Source: Lottia gigantea
Lineage: Eukaryota > Mollusca > Gastropoda > Lottiidae
Direction of reading: 5' to 3'
Length of the DNA stretch: 64,000 nucleotides
NCBI RefSeq assembly: GCF_000327385.1
Contig: NW_008706746.1
Coordinates: forward strand, 4,204,243 to 4,268,242
Shown: positions 49,039 through 59,800 of the stretch, piece by piece
How positions within the stretch are numbered: position 1 is the stretch's first letter
Layout: each line of letters opens with the position of its first letter
The notes under the pieces: generated by a model
Database searches by the model: none
What the model saw: only the letters and a program-made list of their open reading frames with translations
Told to the model about the DNA's origin: nothing
Made by a program: the position numbers and the translations under genes

Positions 49039-49149
49039 TCAAGAAAAGTTTTGTAAACTTGCTAGTGCTCCAGAAAAGTTTGGTAAAATTTTGAAGTGTT
49101 TAACAAGAAATTGTGAACAATAGATATGAAAAGACTTTCATGTTAAAAA

Positions 49150-49159
49150 AATAAATAAA
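49150..49159 (+). terminator. Poly(A) signals of ECPAS
   Basis: Two overlapping AATAAA hexamers (49150 and 49154) lie about 112 nt after the ECPAS stop codon. They are the likely cleavage signal and imply a short 3' UTR. Confidence 0.6.
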
Positions 49160-49679
49160 CAAAAAGATTTAAATGAAGTAAAGCTTGGATATTGTTTCAT
49201 TAAAATAAGATCTTATAAAGTAACTTAACTAAATTAATATTTGTGAGTAGAAATGTACTGAAGTGTGATACTTATAATTAAAGTGCTATTTAAAAGAGAA
49301 TAACAGATGTTTTTTTTTTTTTTATATCTATTTTCAGTAGCATGAAACTTGCCTACTTATTGTTGATTTTCTTCAGAGGACTAGTTTTTCTAACTTGTTT
49401 ATGTATATTGTTATATTTGCCCTGACAGTTCACAAACTGTTAATACGATACTAGTATTAAAGGTGATATGTCAACACCAGAGTGTTTCAATCACATTTTC
49501 TTCAATGAAATTTCTTATCTAATGGCCTCCAAAAAAGATTAGAAAAGAAGTATTTAGTGCACACATTTTAATAAATAATATTTGAATCATTACACTGTAT
49601 TGTGTTTACAACCCAACATTTACACATACAATTTCGTATTTAATTTTCACTCAAACTTGTTTTATTAACAAGATAAACT
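49160..49679. other. Spacer between ECPAS and the next repeat
   Basis: No gene. AT-rich, with a T-run near 49311-49323. Confidence 0.5.
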
Positions 49680-51350
49680 AGATCCACAGACTTCGCGAGG
49701 TTCTGATGCAGTGCGTAACAGTTTTGATTTTACGCTTAAAACTGTGCCGCAAAGTATCGTAACAGTAACATAATTTCCTATCATAAATAAATGGATATAG
49801 ATCGCCCAAACGCAAAGCATATTCGACAGATCGCTTCAACTCACATCGCATTCAACAACAGATGAAGGGAGCAAACTACCTTTATCGTTTAGACCACACA
49901 AAAACTTACAAGCGGAAAACCCGACTTTTTCAAGATAAAATTCATCAATTTCAAATGGCGATAAGATCGGAAGTAAACACCGTACAATAAACGTTAATAT
50001 ACCATTGGAAAGATCTCGTCGAGAGCTATCAAAATTGTTCTGGTCACATGATCACCAAAGGTCAAGGTCACGATATACGACCCTTCAAAGTATTCATATT
50101 TTTCAACCGGAAATAAATAAAAAGCAAAATCAAAATTCAAAAATCGGTTCTCAAATATTATTTAGCAATCGATAGTAGATACCATAGATATCAAATTTAC
50201 ACAAATTGGATTACACCATGAGGCCCCATTTCGATTTATAGAAAATTACGCACAGTTACTATAGAAGAAAGTACAAAATTTTCATATATTAAAAAGCGCA
50301 ATTTTGATTGAAATATCTAGTGTTATATATCATTACAAAGGGCAGATGAACAGTAGTAAGATTCAATAAGAATTTTTGGTGTATGTAAATTAAGTCACGT
50401 GTCAGAGCTCTTTGAAGATAAAAATCGTAATTTTCAATCCGCTATAAAACCGGAAGTAAACATTGCACACCACAAATGAGTATATCACTGGATAGATATC
50501 ATCGAGAGCAACAAATTTTGTACAGGCCACAAGGTAACCAAAGGTCAAGGTCACAAAATAGGAGCCTTTGAAATTTTGGGCATTACCGAAAATTTTTAAC
50601 CGGAAATAAAAGAAAAGCAAAATCGAAATTCAAAAATCGGCTTCCAAATTTCTTTTCGCAATCGATTGTGATATCCAGATATACCAAAATTATGAAAAGC
50701 GCTCTATACCCTGAGGCCCCATTTTGAATTTTACAGAAGTATGACATATCAATATGGCGACCACTCTGTTACATCCGGGTCGGATTTTTTGATTTGAAGT
50801 TTTTTGTATGGCTATTTGTAACATATTGCAAAAAGAATTTTTTAAATTTCTTCAAAATTCCGGAAGTTGAATTTTATATTTTAGAAGCGAATAGCGTCAA
50901 AACCGGAAGTGATATCAAAATTTTGAAAATTTGTTTATGTTCGCAATGAAAGTGTCTATTACTCTGTAAGTTTTCAGATTGATCGAAATAGAATTGCAGA
51001 AGTTAGAAAAAAGGTTAAAAAACTCAAAAATTGGAACTCAAAAAGTCAGCGACAAAAGTCAAAATTGTCGATTTTTTCAATTGCTATCCTGTAGTCATTA
51101 GCGCGAAGTAATAAACAGTACAGTTTGAGCAAATTCAGACGAGTATTAAAGCTGATTAATGGAAAAAATTGAAAAAGAGCCATTGTCCACGGCTCATTTC
51201 CTGTTGGTCAAAAGGGTGCCAATTTACATTTAACAAATAATGGACCACTATTTTGACTAGCAAACAGTAACAGACAGTCTGTGGTATGTTGCCTTCTTAG
51301 AAAACAAGCGAAGGTAAAATTCAAAAAAAAAAAAAAAAAAAAAAAAAAAA
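49680..51350. mobile_element. Non-coding repeat block related to the intron 13 element, ending in an A-run
   Basis: Two similar units (about 49925-50240 and 50418-50740) share ACCGGAAGTAAACA-like words, ACCAAAGGTCAAGGTCAC, AACCGGAAATAAA, TTCAAAAATCGG and TGAGGCCCCATTT. The vocabulary matches 27712-30466 reversed. A run of about 25 A closes the block at 51326-51350, next to the METAP1D stop codon on the other strand. Exact ends were not found. Confidence 0.5.
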
Positions 51351-51364
51351 ACAAAGCACTGCAA

Positions 51365-54300
51365 TTATAAAGTTAATATTTCTACACCAGTAGATGTAAT
51401 TACAATTGTATGTTCAAATTGAGCTGTTCTACAGTTATCTTTGGTTATAGCTGTCCAACCATCTTCTAATATTACTACTTCATCATTACCTTCTGTTATA
51501 ACTGGTTCTATAATGAAATACAATCATGTTTTCATAGAGAATTCAAATTGAAATTCATGGTTTGAGGTATTTTTGAAGGAATTTTGTGATTTTTGTATTT
51601 CTGAAGACAATTTACTTATATATTCTTGACCCAAATCAACTCCCAAAAATAGTAAACTTGTCTCTTTAAGAAGAAACCTAATTATCAGACTACAACTGAA
51701 CACACAGGCATGATGATAAATCAAGAATTTTTAACTTACCAACAGTAAAACTCATACCTGCTTCCATCATGACATTGTCCTCATTTATTGTTTCTGTATA
51801 AAATAATATCTGATTATATTGTCCTATCATTATGAAACTTGCTGATGATAGCATCTGGTAGATATTTTTTGATTGTGTACACATAATTACTACAACAATT
51901 TATTTGAAAGCTGAGGGGTTTCATGCTGCAAAGTATTTCTTAATAATTTTGCAGAAAAAACTATCAATATATTAAAATCACTATAACACAAGCTTCAAAG
52001 TAATTAAGATATTTTAGTTAATTTTGATAGAAAAAAAATATAAAATATATGTAAGTAATTTCAATTGAGTGAATCTTAGAAAACAAACTACTTGCCAACA
52101 TGAATAATGCTAGGTAAACCATGAAAATATTCTCCTATACCATGACCACAAAATACTGATATTATATTTACATTTTCTTTCTCCGCTTCTTCACTTAAAA
52201 ATGAAAAATTTAGACTATTACTTTTGATTTGAATTAATTTGTACAGCAGTGAACATTTGTGCAAGGTATGGTTACACTTTACACACCACCATAAATCAAA
52301 ATTCATACTAACATTTCAGGGTCAATTTTCTGAAATATTCACTAAGGACTAATTATCTAAATAAACTAGTGTCCAAAAGAAACGATACCAACTTATTTTC
52401 AAAATTGTTTTTTACTAAGTGAATTGTCTAATATGAAAACATGCCAATTCGTATTGCACATCCCAAACACAGCATAGTCGATAAAAATACCGTGAACACG
52501 TGATCACTTCCGGGAAAAAACGTAAATTTCATGAAAGTGACATTTCCCTCTCTAGCATGTTCTGCACATGCATAAAACTGTATAAAACGGCTGATCAGAC
52601 ACGTTGATATCACAGCAACAAAAAGAACACTAGATATGCCACGTTTGACAGCCATCGAGAGAGAGAGCCTTTGGAATGGTCCAACAAGGAGCGACACACG
52701 TCGACGTCGCCAGAAGGTTGGGCTGCGCACGCATCACTATCACCAGGTTGATGCAGCGGTTACGTCAGACAGGTCAGACGTCAGACAGGCCCAGGAGTGG
52801 AAGACCACGAGTAACCACGCCCCGTGAAATCGTTACATTCGGGTATTACACCTGAGGAATCGCACCGTAACAGCGACGTCCACGGCGGCTACAGCACTGG
52901 GACACAGGATCAGTCGACAGACAATCTACAGGAGACTACGGCAGTATGGTATCCGGCCACGTCATCCCTACCGCGAACCACTCCTGACGCCTCGACACCG
53001 GAACAACAGACTGATCTGGGCCAGGCGAGTTTGACGTTGGCAACTGCCAACGCCAACGTACAGGTTTTGCCATGGCCCGCATGTTCACCGGACATGAATC
53101 CCATCGAGCACTTATGGGACCACCTCGATCGGCAAATCCGACGTCGTCGTGTGCCTCCAGTCAACGTCCAGGACTTGGAACGATATCTCCTCGAGGAATG
53201 GCAACGCATCACTCCCAACGTCATCAGACGTTTGACGGCATCAGTCCGTAGGCGTGTATTGATGCTCACGGTGGACTTATCCGCTACTGACTGGACTTTG
53301 TGACGTATGGTGTGACATTTCCCGTTGTTTCTGTGATCAGTGCTCTAACGAAATGTTCTTTTTTCGACCCCACCCATCTTTAAAGGCTTGTCATATTGGT
53401 TGTACAGATTTTATTGAAATGAAATTTTTGTACAGATGTTGTGAAAGGATTTCTCAAAAGCATAACACCAATCCTAAACTTCTGCATTGTTTAGTTTTTC
53501 TTTTATGTCGTTGCAAACAGGTGGTATCGTTTCTTTTGGACACTAGTTTAGTATTTTCCACACTTTAAAAATATAAGCTTACATTTGTTGCTGGTGAATA
53601 ATTTTAATCAAGAAATCTGACAACATACAATTTTTTAAAATCCCAACAAGTGACCTTGTGTTGTTCAAATGAAGATTATTGTTAATTTTAAACCTACTGC
53701 TCCATTCAGTGCAAGGATAAGAATCCATTGAAGTTATCATGAATAAGTATAAAGAGCTAGAACTTTGAACTTACCTAATATTCCTGCCTATGTCTGAGAT
53801 CATGGCACCAGGTTTACAGGCATGTATTCCAGCATCACGACATTTTCTTGCAGCATCAACTAAATGGTGCCCAGATTCATCACAATCACCAACGATATAA
53901 GTTTCTGATAAATCACCATGATATCCATTATAGTAAACCTGTATAACCAACAGAGCAATTCAAAACAGAAATAAATATTGCATACTACAAGAAAAACAAC
54001 TTTTGTTCTCAAAGATTGTCTTCATCAGCTGGAAATAAATTAATAAACTCTTTAGTCCAGTGACTGCATTTAAATTGAACTCCACCAAAATAAGTACTGT
54101 GATTGGTGTCACTAGTAAGGTACCACATGGAGATTTTTCAAGACACCTAATGCTACTCTGAGATCGGTTTGTCAACTCAGAATTCCTTTCAAACAGTCCA
54201 CATCCTTGCTAAAAGAGCTATAGACATTGCCAACAGTAAACGGTAGTAAAACAGTAGTAATATTTACAGTAATATCTATATTGATGAGATCACCATTCTG

Positions 54301-55851
54301 TAGTGGTCTAGAATCAGGTATACCATGACAGGCTACATTATTAACAGATGTACAGACTGACTTAGGGAAATTACGATATAATAATGGTGATGGGTAACAG
54401 TTTTCTTCTAAACATTTATTATGTACAATTATATCTATATCATTTGTAGTTATTCCAACCTAAAACAAATACATGGTTCTAAAAAAATAAGAGTTACAGA
54501 TTCAAATATCTTTAAAATGATACAGTATTTTAATTATTTGCTTTACCAGTTGATAGAACTCAAATTTGTGTATCACTTTCCAAAATTAAAATCTGATGGT
54601 TTTAAGCAATCCAACTAAACCTTATTGTAAGAAGTACAATTGAGGATTGGCAAAGCAAATATTTAGATGACTTTAAATGATCCGAAGATATAACTCTTTG
54701 ATTTTGACATCTTGCAACAAGATTGTTTAAAGTGATACTACGTCTTAGAATACACTCGTCCTGTGGCTAATATTTGTGTTTAATAGTGACCATTGGTTAA
54801 ATAAGAATCCATCCCACACTTTATCAAGTTTGAAAAAGCGACAATAAAACTATAATCAAAATTTTTTTAAAAAGTGAGCAAGCGACAAGTCCGTTTAGTT
54901 GAGAAAAAAAGAGTTTGGATAATCAACGCTAAAACAGGAAACAATCATCTTCCGGTGTATACAAACAAACTTTGCCAATGATTAATATTCGTTGAAAATT
55001 GTGTCAGTGGTGGAGTATTCATTCTAAATTGTATGAATTGCTTTTTCGCGGAGTCGCTTAATCTCCTACAAGGCATTATTATTCCGTCTTCAAAATATGT
55101 CTGACAATGTCGAGGTCAATTCAAGAGTAGAGATCAAGGATGCAGGAAACCTGACTTGAGAGTTACTTCCCCTTGAAAATTACACCGGATTTCCTAGACT
55201 CACAATCTGAAAATCGCTTAATGGATGTATTTAGCATTTTATAATTAATTACTTGATTTTGTGGATATATCGGATTATAGAGGGATTTTGATGTATAGTT
55301 AGGACACTGGATAAGTCCACTGAATGATATATACTGTTATTGGCCAAATTTGAGCAAAATTAAAATTTTATGGTCATCCCTTTAACAACCCCATTCATTT
55401 TAAAAGGCTGACTAACACAACAGGAATGATAGAATCAGGTTTATATCTCACCTCTAATTTGGAAGAAGTATAATCGAGGATCTTTCTGGCTAACTGACAT
55501 GACTGTCTTAGATGTCCAATCTGGTTCTCATTTTTTATTTCAATTGTATCAATTGTCCTATAGGATCCATTATTAGTGACATAGGGAGGTTTTGGTATTG
55601 ATTCGGGAACTGATAGCACAGGACTAATTTTACAGGGAAAAACTAAATTCAATGACGATGATGTTTTAACTTTCTTAAAGAATAATCGCAATGATTGGTT
55701 TTGACTTCTCCAAATTGTTTTTAATACACTGTATGATCTCCCTGCAAAATACATGTTTTATACAATAGAAATGTTATTTAGAAATAAATACCAGTCTAAA
55801 TTTACTGATAAAAATGTTCGGGAAGAAGCTACCTGATATAAACAAAAACAT
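51365..55851 (-). CDS. METAP1D: Mitochondrial methionine aminopeptidase 1D, 7 exons
   Basis: It removes the initiator methionine of proteins made in mitochondria and is a type I metalloprotease of the pita-bread fold (family knowledge). Minus-strand exons: 55851-55833 (ATG), 55741-55452, 54459-54268, 53938-53775, 52193-52100, 51809-51740 and 51507-51365 (TAA). They sum to 972 nt, 323 residues; the human protein is about 335. The first 45 residues are rich in R, K and S with few acids, as in a mitochondrial presequence. Motifs: [21 protein letters not shown], metal-ligand Asp in LINIDIT, second Asp in [11 protein letters not shown], His in [10 protein letters not shown], Glu in FTVEPV, Glu in QFEHT. 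All five ligands are present, so it should be active. The exon 5/6 border is uncertain: a donor at 52092 is also possible but does not fit the phase of the visible acceptors. A Tc1-like element sits in intron 4. Confidence 0.92.
51550..51690. repeat. MITE-like element, reversed copy C
   Basis: GAGGTATTTTTGAAGGAATT, TTCTGAAGACAATTTACTTA, AAATCAACTCCC and CTTGTCTCTTTAAG follow the order of the reverse complement of 26505-26640. It is in METAP1D intron 6 (between the last two exons). Confidence 0.6.
52364..53548 (+). mobile_element. Tc1-like DNA transposon with internally deleted transposase
   Basis: Terminal inverted repeats of about 27 bp (starting AACTAGTGTCCAAAAGAAAC) are flanked by TA on both sides, the Tc1/mariner target. 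Left arm 52364-52390, right arm 53522-53548. Between them lies transposase-derived sequence. The N-terminus begins at 52636 ([12 protein letters not shown]) and reads like the paired helix-turn-helix region, in shifting frames. The C-terminus at about 53060-53302 has [15 protein letters not shown], the block holding the third catalytic acid, and the end [10 protein letters not shown]. The middle of the DDE domain, with the first two catalytic acids, is missing between about 53020 and 53060. At 1.18 kb it is shorter than a whole element (about 1.5-1.7 kb). It could be moved in trans. It lies in METAP1D intron 4 on the opposite strand. Confidence 0.88.
54726..55386. mobile_element. Possible MITE with TTTAAAGTGAT-type ends
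   Basis: GTTTAAAGTGATAC at about 54726 is loosely matched inverted by GTCATCCCTTTAAC at about 55373-55386. A word like it, TTTAAAGTGATACTGTCACC, also occurs at 57090. It is non-coding and in METAP1D intron 2; the end match is imperfect. Confidence 0.3.
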
Positions 55852-56857
55852 TTTACTTTCACTTTCCGCTTCCGGTTATATGCAGGCAAAATCGCTTACA
55901 ACACAGGAAAAAAGTACTCAACTTTCCTCTTGTTTTGCTTAATTTCATCTACATATATTTGCTGAAAATTAAGTAACTCTATAAAACATTATCACGTCTG
56001 AGTTTAGGTTAAAGAGGAAAAACAAAAAGGTGGAAGTCGTTCTTTTACTTTTATTGTTAGAAGCGGCCTCTCATGCAGGCATTGGTTCTCTACTACTGTC
56101 AACGTCAGTAGATTTCTTTATTAATACAGCATATATCTCTCTCATGTCACAAATATTCAAAATATGATTTTCAAGTGCATACCAACTGTCAGAATGCCTT
56201 TGGGTCCATGAATATATAAGTTTTGAAAATTTTGCACTTGAAATGAACACACTCCTCACCAAGAAATTTCGTGTGAAAATGACACACATTTTGAACTGAA
56301 ATTCTCCCTCTGTAAAATCATAGTTTCAAATAATTAATTTTTCAATAGTTAGCATTTTCATCAACCCAAAGACAATCAAAGACTCTCAGAAATATTGGAG
56401 ATTAATATATTTCAATTCATACAAAAATGATAGCCAAAATGTGATTTACTTGATGTGGCCAGAGAGTAGTAGGCTTAAATTTATTTTTGATATTGTATGC
56501 CAGTGTTGGTCAAATATGTAGGCCAATTGTTTCTTTTGCTTCTTCCGTCTATTTCTACTCTATCTATAGATTGTCAGTAGTTTGTCTCACTGTGTAAACA
56601 AGATTGGTGGTCAAATAGTAAACTTACTTCTGTTGAAATCATTCAAATTTGTACTTTACTTTCAGATTCTGCAAGATGCAGACATGGAAATCCTGATTTT
56701 ACAGGTTGCATTGTTAACCAGAGTCCTTCTATTTACTTATAGTTTGAGGGATATAAGCTAAATGCTGCAAATGTCTTTACCATAATATTTTTTTTATATA
56801 TAGAATTTGCATGAAATCTGTACAGGTTTTGTGTTGAACAAAGTGTGTTAAATCAGA
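55852..56857. other. Divergent intergenic region, METAP1D and CNPY
   Basis: About 1 kb separates the two ATG codons, which point away from each other. Both promoters should lie here. CTTTCCGCTTCCGGTT at 55862-55877 contains a TTCCGG core (ETS-type site, common in house-keeping promoters), close to the METAP1D start. No other gene was seen. Confidence 0.45.
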
Positions 56858-59800
56858 ATGGATTTGTCAGGTCTGCTAATTGTATTTACCAATTTGTTGT
56901 TATTAGTTGAAAGTAAAAAAGATATATATCTCTATTGTGCAGGTAGGTCTTGCAGTAATTTTCCTGAAATTAATCCATTTGAGCTCTGCTACCATAAATT
57001 CATGTTATGAGATATGTGTGTTCACTTCTGCAGTATACTTTTCCAAACAGTTACATAATATGATATATATTTGTATAGAATATTATATGTTTAAAGTGAT
57101 ACTGTCACCTACTTTGTTTTAATTGTCCATATCAGTTTTAAGATTTTGAATTCGTTGTCTGGTTCTCCTTTAATTTAGCAAGAACACACCATGGAATTAA
57201 ATAATATTGTCACTTCTAAAACCTTATTCATATTCTCATGTGCAGATATTATTGATATCATACGTCTTCATGGTGTGTGTCCAAGAGAACAGACCAGCAT
57301 ATTTTAACTCTGCACACTGCAAGCAGAAATCAATCTCTCAACTTGCAAGGCAAATATTTAGACATATCATTACTTACATATCAATTATGCAATTAGCAAA
57401 ATATGTAGGCTGATGCTGGCCCTACCTAGAAAATTATGATGTTTATCTATGCAAGCCTTAGAAAGTTCAGAACAGAAGGACATGACAATTTGATTCATTT
57501 CATTGATTCATATATATATTGAAGAAGAAAGGATTTGATTAAATAGTTTCAAGATAATGCTTCTTTAGTTTGTAGGACTCTAGTAGATGAAGTCAAGTGG
57601 AGTATTAGTCAGGTAGATCCTAAGAAAACAATAGAAGTTGGCAGTTTCAGAGTTGATACACATGGAAATCAAGCAAGATCAGAGGTATGACCTTACATGT
57701 ACAGCTATATCTTCCCTGTCTAGATTAGGTTTTATCTTGGTTTGATTTACCTTTCCCATACATTTTGAACTTTTGAGCGGACTTTTCTTGTATGATTAAA
57801 TAATATGATATAAGCTTAAGCAGTGCAAAATATTAAGGGTTTTTTTCAACAAAAGGCATCAGTTTATTATCTGGCATTGAAAGTTTTAAATCATTATTCC
57901 TGAGATGAACTTTATTTATTTATTATAGATAAGCCTTGTCTAATAGTTAAGGACATAGCAGAGTCATGCCTTAGACTCCACATACTGGTGTTTTACTTTC
58001 AGATACCTTTTGCTGGATCCCATTCTCATTTGATAGAAGTAATGGAGAGTATATGTGATAAAATGAGAGATTATGGTAAAACAATAGATAATCTGAGTAG
58101 AAATACTATGATGAGAATATATGGTAGAGAAGGTCAATCATTGTCAAGAAAAAATATTATTTCTGATTCATCTTTTACTCCTAAAATACGACGATATGTA
58201 AGATAATTTTTATACGCCCACATTTAATGGGGGGCTTATATTGCCATCACCCATGTCCGTCCGTCCATCTGTCCGTCCGTCCACAATTGCTCGTAAACAC
58301 TCTACAAGACATGATTGTTTGGGATGCGATGAGATGCGATGAAGAACGATGTCATGTTTCTGAACATGAACGATGACAACATGGCGATGACAAAATGATG
58401 ATGTGGCAATGTCAAGCAGACGGAAGTCCAGTTTCGTTGTCTTGGACAACCTAGTAATGTTTCGTGTTCAGTCAGATCATCGTTCACGAACATTACAGGT
58501 AGTCCGAAACACCGATCCCGAACAATGATTGTTGCTGGATTTTGACAATACTTGATTTTATTATTCAGTCCCGCGCTGAAGATTTGCCTTCTAGAGTGTT
58601 CACAAGCTTAAAATTGAACATGTGTTCAAGAACAAGGGCAATAACTCATACTCAATATTATTCAGTATCGCCCTAAAGAGTTCAAAAGAAGTGTATGACT
58701 GAAGGTTGAATATTTCATACTGGTGATTGTTACTGTACTGCTAAATATTTTTATTCAAAATCAAAGCTGCGCGTGGGCGTATATTACCTTATCTTAAAAT
58801 TTAGTTCCATAAAACATGATTACCAGCTTCTGCAAGGCCCAAACTCAGTGGCATAGACCCATCTATGATTGTCGCCCATTTGTGCCCATTTGTCGGTACA
58901 GATACCCAAGTACCCATTTAAAGCATGGTTAAATCTATCCTGCCTTAATTACATCAAATTTAAGTATTCTGACCCAAAATAACTGAACCATTTTTTAAGT
59001 CTGATCTACATCATACAGGTGGATACCTTGCACTGTCACGACATATTTACCTCATTGTACAATACACCTGGTCAGGATATAAAACAATAGGATGTATAAC
59101 TTATTTTCATTTTAGTGTGATACTATAATAGAAGATTTTGAAGAGGAAATTATAAAAGTATTTAAAGATAATAATATAGAAACTTTGGAGTTTGCTATTT
59201 GTACAGAAATTGTAGGTAAGTAAATGATAATAAATTAGTTATAACCAATGCATTGTCTCTTTAACAGATCCGAAACTATTTTATATTTCTTCCGTGTTTC
59301 CCTGAAGTCGGTAAACCTTATATATATATATGAGACTGAGATAAACAGTATTCATGATGTCAAACCAGCCAATCAACTCTTTTGCTGTCTGAACATATTT
59401 TTGTTTTTCGTTTTGCTAGATTTATAAACACCTGCACAAAACTCTTGAATAATATGTAGGTATGTGAAAACGGCCATTTCATTTGTCTTGGGCATGGTTT
59501 TAATGTCAATGTTACCTATGTAAACTCTCATATAGGTATGCAAAGCTGAAGAGTGTATATGTTACTTTGTTTATTACTATTTGTATTTGTAGCCCAACGC
59601 AGACGAGGAACATTTTAAGCGAACAATCGTAAAAATTTTGTTTCGATCATTTTTTTCACCGTCTGCGGATTACAGAAACACGAACAAAAATGTTTGTGAG
59701 AATTGTTCGTGAAATCAAACATGTTTGATTTTTTAAGATTGTTCGCCTCCCGAACAATTCTTTGTTCGCCGTCTGCGTTAACGACGAACATTAGCGCCGA

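Noticed and set aside
52910-53269. 119-codon antisense open frame
   Set aside because: Shadow of the Tc1-like transposase C-terminus.
55741-55754. Alternative METAP1D start (MYFAG)
   Set aside because: This ATG lies in the intron just before a good TTTTGCAG acceptor. The upstream ATG at 55851 with a GTAGCT donor gives an in-phase join and a better presequence, though retention could use the inner ATG.
56943-56953. CNPY intron 1 donor at GTCTTG with acceptor GTAG before GACTC
   Set aside because: It gives an open frame but loses the second conserved Cys. The GTAGGT donor at 56943 with the TTTAG acceptor at 57568 restores YCAVCR.
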